This document shows, in pieces, positions 1 to 6,576 of a stretch of DNA of 10,593 nucleotides. The number at the start of each line of letters is the position of its first letter. The first letter of the stretch is position 1. The DNA comes from Candidatus Rifleibacteriota bacterium (GTDB lineage: Bacteria > Muiribacteriota > Ozemobacteria > Ozemobacterales > Ozemobacteraceae), in the NCBI GenBank assembly GCA_028691595.1, contig JAQUZA010000084.1, forward strand, positions 1 to 10,593, read 5' to 3'. Under the pieces are notes generated by a model. The model was not told the DNA's origin. It searched no databases and was given only the letters and a program-made list of their open reading frames with translations. The position numbers were made by a program, and so were the translations under genes.

Positions 1-1066
1 CTTCGTGCTGGAGCTTCGCCTTGAGAAGGGGCAGGGCTTCATCTGGGGCGCAGCGTGAAATTGCCAGTGCTGCTTCGACTCTGACATCAAAATTCGGGTC
101 GTCCAGCATGGGCTTCAGATGTGGCAGCGCATCTTTGAATTCAATCTTACGCAGGGCATTGGTTGCATTTCTTCTGACATCCGGGTCTTCATCTTTAAGT
201 GAACGCCCGAGCTCTCTGATAAATCTTGAATCCTTGATTTCGCCGATGGCGTAAGCGGCTGAAGCCCTATACCATTTATCTGAATGCTCGAGCATCTGGC
301 GCAAGGTGTCTGAAACGTCGAAATCGCCGTATTTCCAGATAGCTTTGGCGACATTGGCGCGGACGCGATTGCTCGGGTCTTCAAGGTAAGGCTGAAGAAT
401 ACCCACGATCGAGCCGGACTTGATGCTTTCGATGGCTTCAATGGCATTGGCGCGCACCCTGGGGTCTTCATCGCGCAGGGCTGATTGAAAGACCGGCATC
501 AGTTTGTCTGAAGCCATCATACCTAGCGACATGATAATAGAAGCGCGTATGCGGGCACTTTTTTCCTGGGCCAGAAGTTTTTTCAGCAGCGATATGGCGC
601 GCCAGTTCTTGATTTTTCCGACGGCGATTATGGCACTGATAATCGCATCTTCTTCGAAAAAAATCTGGGCGGCGTGCTCTTCAAGAGCCGGGCTGCTGGC
701 TCCAACACTGGTTTCAGAATAGGTGTTGAGAGCTTCCATTAAAATATCGAAAGCTTCCGGGTTCTCGAGCATACCGAGGGCTCGGGCGGCATTGAAGCGA
801 ACTTCCTGCTGTGAATCGTTCAGGGCATTGATCAAAAGCCCAATGGCTTTGTGGTTGTCTATGTTGCCAAGGGCCAGGGCCATAAAATCCTGGATATTGT
901 CGCTTTCGTAGGTTTCGAGCAGAAAATCGGTGGCCCGTTCCCCTTTGAATTTTGACAGGGCAATAGCGGCTTCGCGTCGCTGGTCATACTCACCTGCCAG
1001 AAAATTGTGAATTAGTCTGGCTATCAATGGTTTAATGCTGATCAGAACAGTTTTATTGGCGGTCAT
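1..1066 (-). CDS. HEAT-repeat protein, C-terminus beyond window edge
   Basis: The reading frame is open from ATG at 1066 down to base 1 (355 codons visible), so the gene is partial at its 3' end. An in-frame TAA lies two codons before the ATG, with a GGGG ribosome-site candidate at 1073-1076, which supports this start. The product is almost wholly alpha-helical and built of repeats of about 31 residues with the HEAT core pattern D-x-x-x-x-V-R-x-x-A-x-x-A-L. Clear cores lie near residues 84-99 (EVRFNAARALG), 199-213 (DPRVRANAIEAI), 230-244 (RVRANVAKAI), 291-307 (DPDVRRNATNAL) and 322-337 (FDVRVEAALAI). No signal peptide or membrane segment is visible in this part, so it is probably cytoplasmic. 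HEAT solenoids bind proteins, and no catalytic motif is seen. It is transcribed away from the PilT-like operon, which encodes a second HEAT protein (3338-5491), so the two may belong to one system. The partner is unknown. The fold is certain, the function is not. Confidence 0.88.
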   Translation of the reverse strand, partial: MTANKTVLISIKPLIARLIHNFLAGEYDQRREAAIALSKFKGERATDFLLETYESDNIQDFMALALGNIDNHKAIGLLINALNDSQQEVRFNAARALGMLENPEAFDILMEALNTYSETSVGASSPALEEHAAQIFFEEDAIISAIIAVGKIKNWRAISLLKKLLAQEKSARIRASIIMSLGMMASDKLMPVFQSALRDEDPRVRANAIEAIESIKSGSIVGILQPYLEDPSNRVRANVAKAIWKYGDFDVSDTLRQMLEHSDKWYRASAAYAIGEIKDSRFIRELGRSLKDEDPDVRRNATNALRKIEFKDALPHLKPMLDDPNFDVRVEAALAISRCAPDEALPLLKAKLQHE

Positions 1067-1098
1067 CGGTTACCCCGGAAATTTATGGCTTTTACAGC

Positions 1099-1107
1099 AT
1101 TCTAGCA
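1099..1107 (-). promoter_or_regulatory. Extended -10 promoter candidate for the HEAT-repeat gene
   Basis: On the minus strand the sequence reads TGCTAGAAT, an extended -10 element (TGn followed by TAGAAT, one mismatch to TATAAT). Transcription from it would begin near 1092 and leave a leader of about 26 nt before the ATG at 1066. No good -35 box is seen at the usual spacing, which is tolerated for extended -10 promoters. This is a pattern match only. Confidence 0.4.
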
Positions 1108-1180
1108 GAAAAGAGAACAATTTAGAATACTCGAAACAGCAGGAAATGTTTAATATTTTTTGCCATCCTGATTTGTTTTG

Positions 1181-1210
1181 TTGAATGACATGGGATTTTG
1201 CGGGTATAAT
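1181..1210 (+). promoter_or_regulatory. Sigma70-type promoter candidate for the PilT-like operon
   Basis: TTGAAT at 1181-1186 and a perfect TATAAT at 1205-1210 are separated by 18 nt, a normal sigma70 geometry. The predicted transcription start is about 1216-1218, which coincides with the ATG at 1218 chosen for the first PilT-like gene. No Shine-Dalgarno sequence precedes that ATG, so the message may be leaderless. The -10 match is exact and the -35 match is 4 of 6. Confidence 0.5.
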
Positions 1211-1217
1211 GATGCAC

Positions 1218-2291
1218 ATGGCAGATGAAAAAAGCTTGTTCAGATTATTAAAACTGACTTTTGACGAGAACGCCTCAGACCTGCACCTTAAAATCGGCAA
1301 GTGCGCCGCTCTGAGAGTAGATGGTCATATTCGCCATCTCGATGGTTATAAATTCAACAGGCATGATTTTGACCGAACCATCGAAGTGCTTCTGACACCC
1401 GACCAGCAGGATCAGTTCAAAAAGAATCGCGAGATAGATTTTGCCTATACTCTCGAGGGAGTCTGCAGATTCAGGGTTAATCTGTATCAAGATCTGAATG
1501 GTGCCGGAGCTGTTTTCAGGGTGATACCCTACCGCGTCATGGATTTTGATGAAATTGGTCTGCCGGTGGCGGCCCGTCGTTTGATCGAGCAGCCAAACGG
1601 TCTGATTTTAATAACCGGGCCAACTGGTGCGGGCAAGACATCGACCATGGCCAGCTATCTCAGCTACGTTAACCGCATGGCGAGAAGGCACGTGGTTACT
1701 CTTGAAGACCCAATAGAATACCAGTTTGAAGACGGCAACAGCTTTTTTAACCAGCGTCAGGTTGGCATCGATTGCCTGAGTTTTTATGACGGGCTGCTGA
1801 CGGTGCTGCGCCAGGACCCTGATATAATAGTTGTGGGCGAAATGCGTGAACCCGAAACCATATCTTTGACCCTTAACGCTGCCGAAACAGGCAAACTCGT
1901 CATTGCGACCCTGCATACCAGTTCAGCGGTAAGCACCGCCGAACGTATTGTTAACGTTTTTCCTGAAGCGCGGCATCATCAGATACTTCTGCAACTGTCG
2001 ATGGTTTTGCGCGGGGTTGTGTCGCAGACGTTGCTGCCAAAAATCGGTGGCGGGCGCATTGCGGCCTTTGAACTACTGCTGAACACCTCGGCCATCCGCT
2101 CTTTGATTGCTGACGGCAAGATTCATATGCTGCCATCCTATCTTGAGACCGGCACCGAATTTGGCATGACCACCATGGAAATGTCTCTGGCACAACTGGT
2201 AAAAGACCGGGTTGTCAGAAAAGAAGATGCTTACGCGGTTGCGCCAAACCAGGCTGCATTGCGCAAGATTCTCAATGAACCCCCAGTCTGA
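1218..2291 (+). CDS. PilT-like ATPase 1 (canonical catalytic motifs)
   Basis: Member of the PilT branch of the secretion/T4P ATPase superfamily: hexameric cytoplasmic motors that use ATP hydrolysis to disassemble type IV pili, acting at the inner-membrane platform. With the start at 1218 it has 357 residues. It shows the N-terminal ASDLHL motif (residues 19-24), Walker A GPTGAGKT (134-141), Asp box TLEDPIEY, the conserved QR pair (about 179-180), Walker B DPDIIVVGEMRE with the catalytic Glu, and His box TLHTSSAVSTAERI (231-244). The C-terminal AIRSLI (292-297) matches the AIRNLIRE motif of retraction ATPases. All key residues are present, so it should be the active enzyme of the set. ATG codons at 1185, 1209 and 1212 are in frame. 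1218 is preferred because it puts ASDLHL at the same distance from the N-terminus as in the downstream paralogues and sits just after a TATAAT box. The next gene follows after 12 nt. A general PilT symbol is avoided because four paralogues are present. Confidence 0.93.
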   Translation: MADEKSLFRLLKLTFDENASDLHLKIGKCAALRVDGHIRHLDGYKFNRHDFDRTIEVLLTPDQQDQFKKNREIDFAYTLEGVCRFRVNLYQDLNGAGAVFRVIPYRVMDFDEIGLPVAARRLIEQPNGLILITGPTGAGKTSTMASYLSYVNRMARRHVVTLEDPIEYQFEDGNSFFNQRQVGIDCLSFYDGLLTVLRQDPDIIVVGEMREPETISLTLNAAETGKLVIATLHTSSAVSTAERIVNVFPEARHHQILLQLSMVLRGVVSQTLLPKIGGGRIAAFELLLNTSAIRSLIADGKIHMLPSYLETGTEFGMTTMEMSLAQLVKDRVVRKEDAYAVAPNQAALRKILNEPPV

Positions 2292-2303
2292 CGGAGAAGC
2301 CAG

Positions 2304-3341
2304 ATGCTGAGAATTCACCGTTTTTTTGAAATTGCCATCGAACGCCAGGCCTCCGATCTGCATTTGAAGGCTGGTTCTCCGCCCCTTATAAGGGTAGGTG
2401 GTCGTCTGATCCCGCTACCGGAAGAACCTCTGGCATACCAGGAAATGCCCAACCTTTTTTTGCCGCTCATGGATGTAAAAGCCCAAAGTGAACTGCGTTC
2501 GCAGCATGAGGCAAACTTTATGGCCCGCTACAAGAACCGCTGGCGTGTGCGTGCCTGCATTTTCAGTCAGCGCGGTTGTCTTTCCGGGGCTTTTCGCTTC
2601 ATTCCGCTTTCTACGCCATCTATCGATGGTCTGGGTTTGCCTTCACTTCTCAAAGAAATAGCCGCGCGGCCACGTGGGCTTTTTCTGGTGACCGGGCCGG
2701 CCAACTCCGGAAAAACTCACACGCTCGCCGCCATCGTCAACGAGATCAATCGCATTTCCGCCCGCCATGTAATTACTATCGAAGACCCCATCGAATTTGT
2801 CTATCGTGAGCGCAAATCGATTTTTACCCAACGCGAAATCGGGGTCACTGCGAACGACTACCACAGCGCCCTGATGAATGCCCTGCGCGAAGACCCTGAT
2901 GTAATTCTGGTCGGCAAAATGCGTGATGTCGATACTATCGAAATGGTCCGTACAGCCGCCGAGACCGGGCATCTGGTTTTGTCTACACTGCATACAGTAG
3001 GGGCGGTTCAGACTATCGACCGCATTATTAATATGTTTCCGGGCCATCGTCACGAAGAAATTCGTACCCAGGTTTCGATGTCGTTGATCGGGATTATTTC
3101 GCAGATTCTTCTGCCCAGCCTGCACAAGAAAGAAAGGGTAATGGCTTACGAGCTGATGATTATGAATTCGGCCATGCGCAACCTGATTCGCGAAAAGAAG
3201 ACCAACCAGCTCAAATCAGCATTGATGCTTGCAAGAAAAGATGGTTGCAAAACCCTGAGAGATTCTCTCAACGAAATATTGAAAGATGAACGCGTTGACG
3301 GCAAACTGGTTTCGACGATCATGAAGGAGATTGTAGAATGA
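2304..3341 (+). CDS. PilT-like ATPase 2, Walker B Glu replaced by Lys
   Basis: A 345-residue PilT-family protein. A GGAG ribosome site at 2293-2296, 7 nt before the ATG, supports the start. Motifs in order: ASDLHL (16-21), Walker A GPANSGKT (131-138), Asp box ITIEDPIEF (157-165), TQREIG (175-180), Walker B DPDVILVGKMRD (198-208), His box STLHTVGAVQTIDRI (227-241) and AMRNLIRE (290-297, very close to the retraction motif AIRNLIRE). The one key change is Lys at 205 (codon AAA, 2916-2918) where the family has the catalytic Glu of GEMRD. By family knowledge this should allow nucleotide binding but remove hydrolysis. Everything else is conserved, so the loss is either recent or selected. The stop codon overlaps the start of the HEAT/TPR gene by 4 nt, which implies translational coupling. 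It could work like PilU, the accessory paralogue that depends on PilT, but that is inference. Confidence 0.92.
   Translation: MLRIHRFFEIAIERQASDLHLKAGSPPLIRVGGRLIPLPEEPLAYQEMPNLFLPLMDVKAQSELRSQHEANFMARYKNRWRVRACIFSQRGCLSGAFRFIPLSTPSIDGLGLPSLLKEIAARPRGLFLVTGPANSGKTHTLAAIVNEINRISARHVITIEDPIEFVYRERKSIFTQREIGVTANDYHSALMNALREDPDVILVGKMRDVDTIEMVRTAAETGHLVLSTLHTVGAVQTIDRIINMFPGHRHEEIRTQVSMSLIGIISQILLPSLHKKERVMAYELMIMNSAMRNLIREKKTNQLKSALMLARKDGCKTLRDSLNEILKDERVDGKLVSTIMKEIVE
3324..3329 (+). promoter_or_regulatory. Strong ribosome binding site for the HEAT/TPR gene
   Basis: AAGGAG lies 8 nt before the ATG at 3338, inside the end of the PilT-like 2 gene. It fixes the start of the HEAT/TPR protein at the ATGA overlap with the preceding stop. 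Confidence 0.7.
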
Positions 3342-5491
3342 ATCAGCACCAGGAAATCGAATCCTTCAGATTTGTTAAGGCAGCCCGTCGGCTTTTAAGG
3401 CCATCGACAAGCCGGCTTGAGGAAATGGTCGGCGAAGATTTTTCTGATGAGCTCAAGTTTGAAGCTCTTCTCAGCCTTGGGCGAATCGGCGATAATGAAT
3501 CTCTGCAGACTCTTACCCGGGCCTTCAATGATTTTCCTGATTTTATCGAGCCGGTGACGGCGCTCGGCCTTTTTAAAAGCAGCACTCCGGTTGCCAGGCT
3601 TATAGAGCGCCTCCAGGACCCGGATGCCCTCTACAAAGAAGAAATTGTGCGTGTTCTTGGCGAAATTGGTGACCCGATGGCCACCAGACCGCTCATGGAG
3701 CTGCTTCACGATGAAGATCGTATGGTGCGTTATTATTCGGCCCGGGCTCTGCATAAAATGGGTGGTCGTGATGTAGTTCAGTCACTGTGCGGTCTTTTGA
3801 ATGATCCTGATGAATGGATTGTCATAAACGTTCTCGAGATTCTCTCGCGCATGCGTGACCCTGAGGCCATACCGGCTCTGGTTGGGCAGTTTGAAATTGC
3901 CAGAGATTCAAGATTGAAGGCGATTATCATTTCGTCACTTGCGACTTTTGCCGAGGGTCGTCTGCTTAAAACATTTGAGAGTGGTCTTAATTCGTTTGAC
4001 CCCAGGATTCAGGCCAATTCTGTTGAAGCCGTTTCGCTTCTCAAGATTCCAGCTCTTGAGATGAAACGAAAATTGAAGAAGTTTTATGGGCACGCAAATA
4101 ACCGCGTCAGAGCCAATTTGTGTATTGCTCTGGCTAATGCTGACTCAGAGGCGGTTACCGCAGAACTCTCGCAAATGCTGCAGAGTCGTGATGCCCCGAC
4201 CCGCAGGTCTGCTGCTTATGTGCTTGCGCGTATAAATAATCCCAGACGCGAAGAATACATTCATCAACTTCTGGCCGATGAGAACTTCGGAGTCAGAAAA
4301 ATGGCTTTGAAGGCTGCCCTTGAGCTTGGCGATATGGTTGGGGCAAGGGAGATTCAGCCTTTACTGGTTGACGAAAACCAGTGGGTGCGCCGGGAAGCAG
4401 TAGAATGTGCCACCAGGATTGATGATTTCCCTGATGATTCAATTCTTGGTCTGTTCAAGAAAGAAGAAAGCCCGCCAGTAATAGAATACCTGCTCAGATA
4501 TATCGTCAGTCGCCGTTTAACAGCTGCTGTTCCCAATATAATCGAGCGTATCCGCAAGGAGCCTGAAGAAGAATTGCCATGGCTGATATCGGCTCTGGGT
4601 CACCTTGGAGCCCGCGAAGAGCTGGGTAAGGTTAAAAAGTCTCTCGGTGCCGTGCGTTCTAACGTCTATTCAGAGTATTACAAGGCATTGATGCTGAATG
4701 GTGAACTGGCCGTCTTTGAAGAAATAGCGGCCGGGTTGAACGATAAAAAGCGCGAACAGGAACTGCTGGTCTGGGTAAAAATTGCCGGCGTAATCGGTGA
4801 GTTTCTGCAAAAAACCGACGAGTTTTCCCGGGTGCTTCTCGATGCTCTTGCCCGCGAGGTTAAGCACGACATGGAAGGCGTTGCTACTTTCGATGGTGTT
4901 GAAACAGCTGATGCAGATGCTGCCGTTAATCAGTTGCAGGAAGGGATAAGGCTGTTTGATGCCCGCGATTACAGCCGTGCCCGTGAAATATTTGAAAGGA
5001 TCTTGAAAGCCAGCCCAGGCGATAATGAGGTGCGGTTTTATCTTGCCAGCACTGTCTACAACCTTGGTGACATGTCTTCGGCCCAGGAAATGCTCGAAAA
5101 GGCTATGTCTGCTGCAATAGTGCATGTAGAATCAGGTATTCTTCTTGGTCAGATTTATTTCAGACGCAAAGAATGGGCTAAGCTGGCAGCCTGCTACGAG
5201 AAGCTCAAAAAGCATCTTTCTAATGATGACAAAAAGAATGTAATCAGGGTTTATGGTGCTCTCGGGCTTGCATACTTTAACCAGAAAAAGTATGCTGAAG
5301 CTATTGAAGCCCTGAATTTAGGTTTGCAGGCCAATCCTCGTGATTTGTCATCTTCTTATCATCTTGCTCTTTGCTACTACTCGATTGGCGAAACAGAAAA
5401 AGCCCGCAGAATTCTGGAAACCCTTCGAAAGACACTGCCTGCCGACAGCCAGGTGTTGAAAAATGTTATCGATTTGCTTCAGCGTATATAA
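3338..5491 (+). CDS. HEAT-repeat and TPR-repeat scaffold protein
   Basis: A 717-residue protein with no signal peptide or membrane segment. About residues 30-430 are HEAT-type helical repeats; clear cores include 103-112 (IVRVLGEIGD), 122-141 (DEDRMVRYYSARALHKM), 286-299, 316-331 and 346-360 (NQWVRREAVECATR). About 430-520 is helical without a clear repeat. From about 531 to the end there are TPR motifs: 531-560 (GIRLFDARDYSRAREIFERI), 563-594, 635-666 (GLAYFNQKKYAEAIEALNLG) and 669-701. Both repeat types bind other proteins, so an adaptor or assembly role is likely; no catalytic site is seen. It starts in a 4-nt overlap with PilT-like 2 and ends 26 nt before PilT-like 3, placing it inside the ATPase series. 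By context it may hold or regulate the ATPase ring, but the partner is inferred only from position. It is distinct from the divergent HEAT gene at 1-1066, which shows the same repeat style. Confidence 0.9.
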   Translation: MNQHQEIESFRFVKAARRLLRPSTSRLEEMVGEDFSDELKFEALLSLGRIGDNESLQTLTRAFNDFPDFIEPVTALGLFKSSTPVARLIERLQDPDALYKEEIVRVLGEIGDPMATRPLMELLHDEDRMVRYYSARALHKMGGRDVVQSLCGLLNDPDEWIVINVLEILSRMRDPEAIPALVGQFEIARDSRLKAIIISSLATFAEGRLLKTFESGLNSFDPRIQANSVEAVSLLKIPALEMKRKLKKFYGHANNRVRANLCIALANADSEAVTAELSQMLQSRDAPTRRSAAYVLARINNPRREEYIHQLLADENFGVRKMALKAALELGDMVGAREIQPLLVDENQWVRREAVECATRIDDFPDDSILGLFKKEESPPVIEYLLRYIVSRRLTAAVPNIIERIRKEPEEELPWLISALGHLGAREELGKVKKSLGAVRSNVYSEYYKALMLNGELAVFEEIAAGLNDKKREQELLVWVKIAGVIGEFLQKTDEFSRVLLDALAREVKHDMEGVATFDGVETADADAAVNQLQEGIRLFDARDYSRAREIFERILKASPGDNEVRFYLASTVYNLGDMSSAQEMLEKAMSAAIVHVESGILLGQIYFRRKEWAKLAACYEKLKKHLSNDDKKNVIRVYGALGLAYFNQKKYAEAIEALNLGLQANPRDLSSSYHLALCYYSIGETEKARRILETLRKTLPADSQVLKNVIDLLQRI

Positions 5492-5506
5492 ATGAAAATG
5501 TTTAAC

Positions 5507-5515
5507 AGAGGTCTG
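5507..5515 (+). repeat. AGAGGTCTG ribosome-site 9-mer, copy 1
   Basis: AGAGGT is the ribosome site of PilT-like 3, 5 nt before its ATG at 5518. The 9-mer AGAGGTCTG recurs exactly at 6564-6572 in front of PilT-like 4. This may be a trace of tandem duplication of the two genes, or chance. Confidence 0.5.
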
Positions 5516-5517
5516 AA

Positions 5518-6564
5518 ATGTCAGAATTAATGAAGGTTTGCCAGATGGTTAAGGTTAAGGGTGCTTCTGACCTGCATCTTTTTCCTGACCAGCCAATATT
5601 TTATCGCCTGCATGGCCAGATTGAGAAGCTCGATTCTCTTCAGCTCAACGAAGACCAGATCAAAAAAATCATTCTTGAAACCAGTTCGCCCAAGGCGCGT
5701 GAAATTCTGGGTAAGCAGCGCCAGGTTACCTATGCTGAAGATGTGCCAACCGTTGGTCGCCTTCGTTTTTCGGTTTTTCTCGACAAGGGTAAGTTTGCAA
5801 TCGCCATCCGTTTCATTAATGAAAAGTTTTTTGAACTCGATGAGCTTGGCTTTGCCGAAGGAATTCGCAAGGTAATTTCGCAGCCCTCTGGCCTGATACT
5901 CGTGGGAAGCCCTTCAGGCGAAGGAAAAACCACGACCATTGCAGCAATGCTGAATTTTATCAACCGTCATTTCGAAAAAAGCATTTTTACCATCGAAAAC
6001 CCGGTTGAATATGTTTTTAGAGACGAGAAGGCTGCTTTCATTCAGCGTAGCATTCCAGTTGATATTTCGAATTTTTATAACGGACTGTGCGAAGCTTATC
6101 GCGTTGACCCTGATGTTGTCGTATCAGATTCAATCAATTACTCTGATGCCATGGATCAAGCACTTACCCTTTGCGAATCAGGCTGTATGGTTATCGGTTC
6201 AACAGAAGGGGGCGACTGTCAACAGATTCTTGACCGCCTTATTAATTGTCGTGAACCGGCAGAACGCGAATCTTTGCGGGCGCGCATCGCATCGCAACTC
6301 AAAATGATAATCAGTCAGCGCCTGATACCCCGTGACGACAAAACGGGTCGGATAGCAATTTTTGATATTATGATCAATACCCCGCAAATGAAAGCCCTGG
6401 TGCGCAACAACAATATGAGCATGTTCAGGGCGTTGCAGGGGCAGGGCGAAATAGCCGGTATGAAAACATTTGATTCCCAACTGGCCCATCTGGTCAGAAA
6501 AAGAATCATCAATCAGAGGGTCGGTTCTGACTACGCGATTGATAAGTCGCGCATCAACAGCTAA
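5518..6564 (+). CDS. PilT-like pseudo-ATPase 3 (Walker A kept, Walker B and His box lost)
   Basis: A 348-residue PilT-family protein that aligns end to end with its neighbours. ASDLHL (16-21) and the Walker A loop SPSGEGKTT (131-139, Lys 137 present, first Gly changed to Ser but preceded by Gly 130) are kept. The Asp box reads TIENPVEY, with Asn 161 in place of Asp. The conserved QR (176-177) is present. Walker B keeps DPDVVV but continues SDSINY, so the catalytic Glu is Ser 205 and the following Arg is Asn 207. The His box is lost: the TLHT position reads STEG, with Glu 230 in place of His. The C-terminal motif reads QMKALVR (290-296). The family logic predicts a protein that can bind but not hydrolyse ATP. 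The frame is intact over its full length, so it is not a pseudogene. AGAGGT at 5507-5512 supports the start; ATG at 5530 is an alternative. A structural or regulatory ring subunit is the likely role. Confidence 0.88.
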   Translation: MSELMKVCQMVKVKGASDLHLFPDQPIFYRLHGQIEKLDSLQLNEDQIKKIILETSSPKAREILGKQRQVTYAEDVPTVGRLRFSVFLDKGKFAIAIRFINEKFFELDELGFAEGIRKVISQPSGLILVGSPSGEGKTTTIAAMLNFINRHFEKSIFTIENPVEYVFRDEKAAFIQRSIPVDISNFYNGLCEAYRVDPDVVVSDSINYSDAMDQALTLCESGCMVIGSTEGGDCQQILDRLINCREPAERESLRARIASQLKMIISQRLIPRDDKTGRIAIFDIMINTPQMKALVRNNNMSMFRALQGQGEIAGMKTFDSQLAHLVRKRIINQRVGSDYAIDKSRINS

Positions 6565-6572
6565 GAGGTCTG
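6564..6572 (+). repeat. AGAGGTCTG ribosome-site 9-mer, copy 2
   Basis: Exact second copy of the 9-mer seen at 5507-5515. Its AGAGGT overlaps the last base of the PilT-like 3 stop codon and lies 7 nt before the ATG of PilT-like 4 at 6577. Confidence 0.5.
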
Positions 6573-6576
6573 CCAC

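Noticed and set aside
115..471. Minus-strand open frame of 118 codons inside the HEAT gene region
   Set aside because: It lies in another frame of the same strand as the long HEAT-repeat frame, and its translation shows no family pattern. The HEAT frame at 1-1066 explains the region.
1185..1217. Upstream ATG at 1185 as the start of PilT-like 1
   Set aside because: It would add 11 residues with no ribosome site and would place a perfect TATAAT inside the coding sequence. 1218 agrees with the N-terminal spacing of the three paralogues.
2643..3125. Minus-strand open frame of 160 codons opposite PilT-like 2
   Set aside because: Antisense shadow of a strongly conserved plus-strand gene; no family pattern or start signal.
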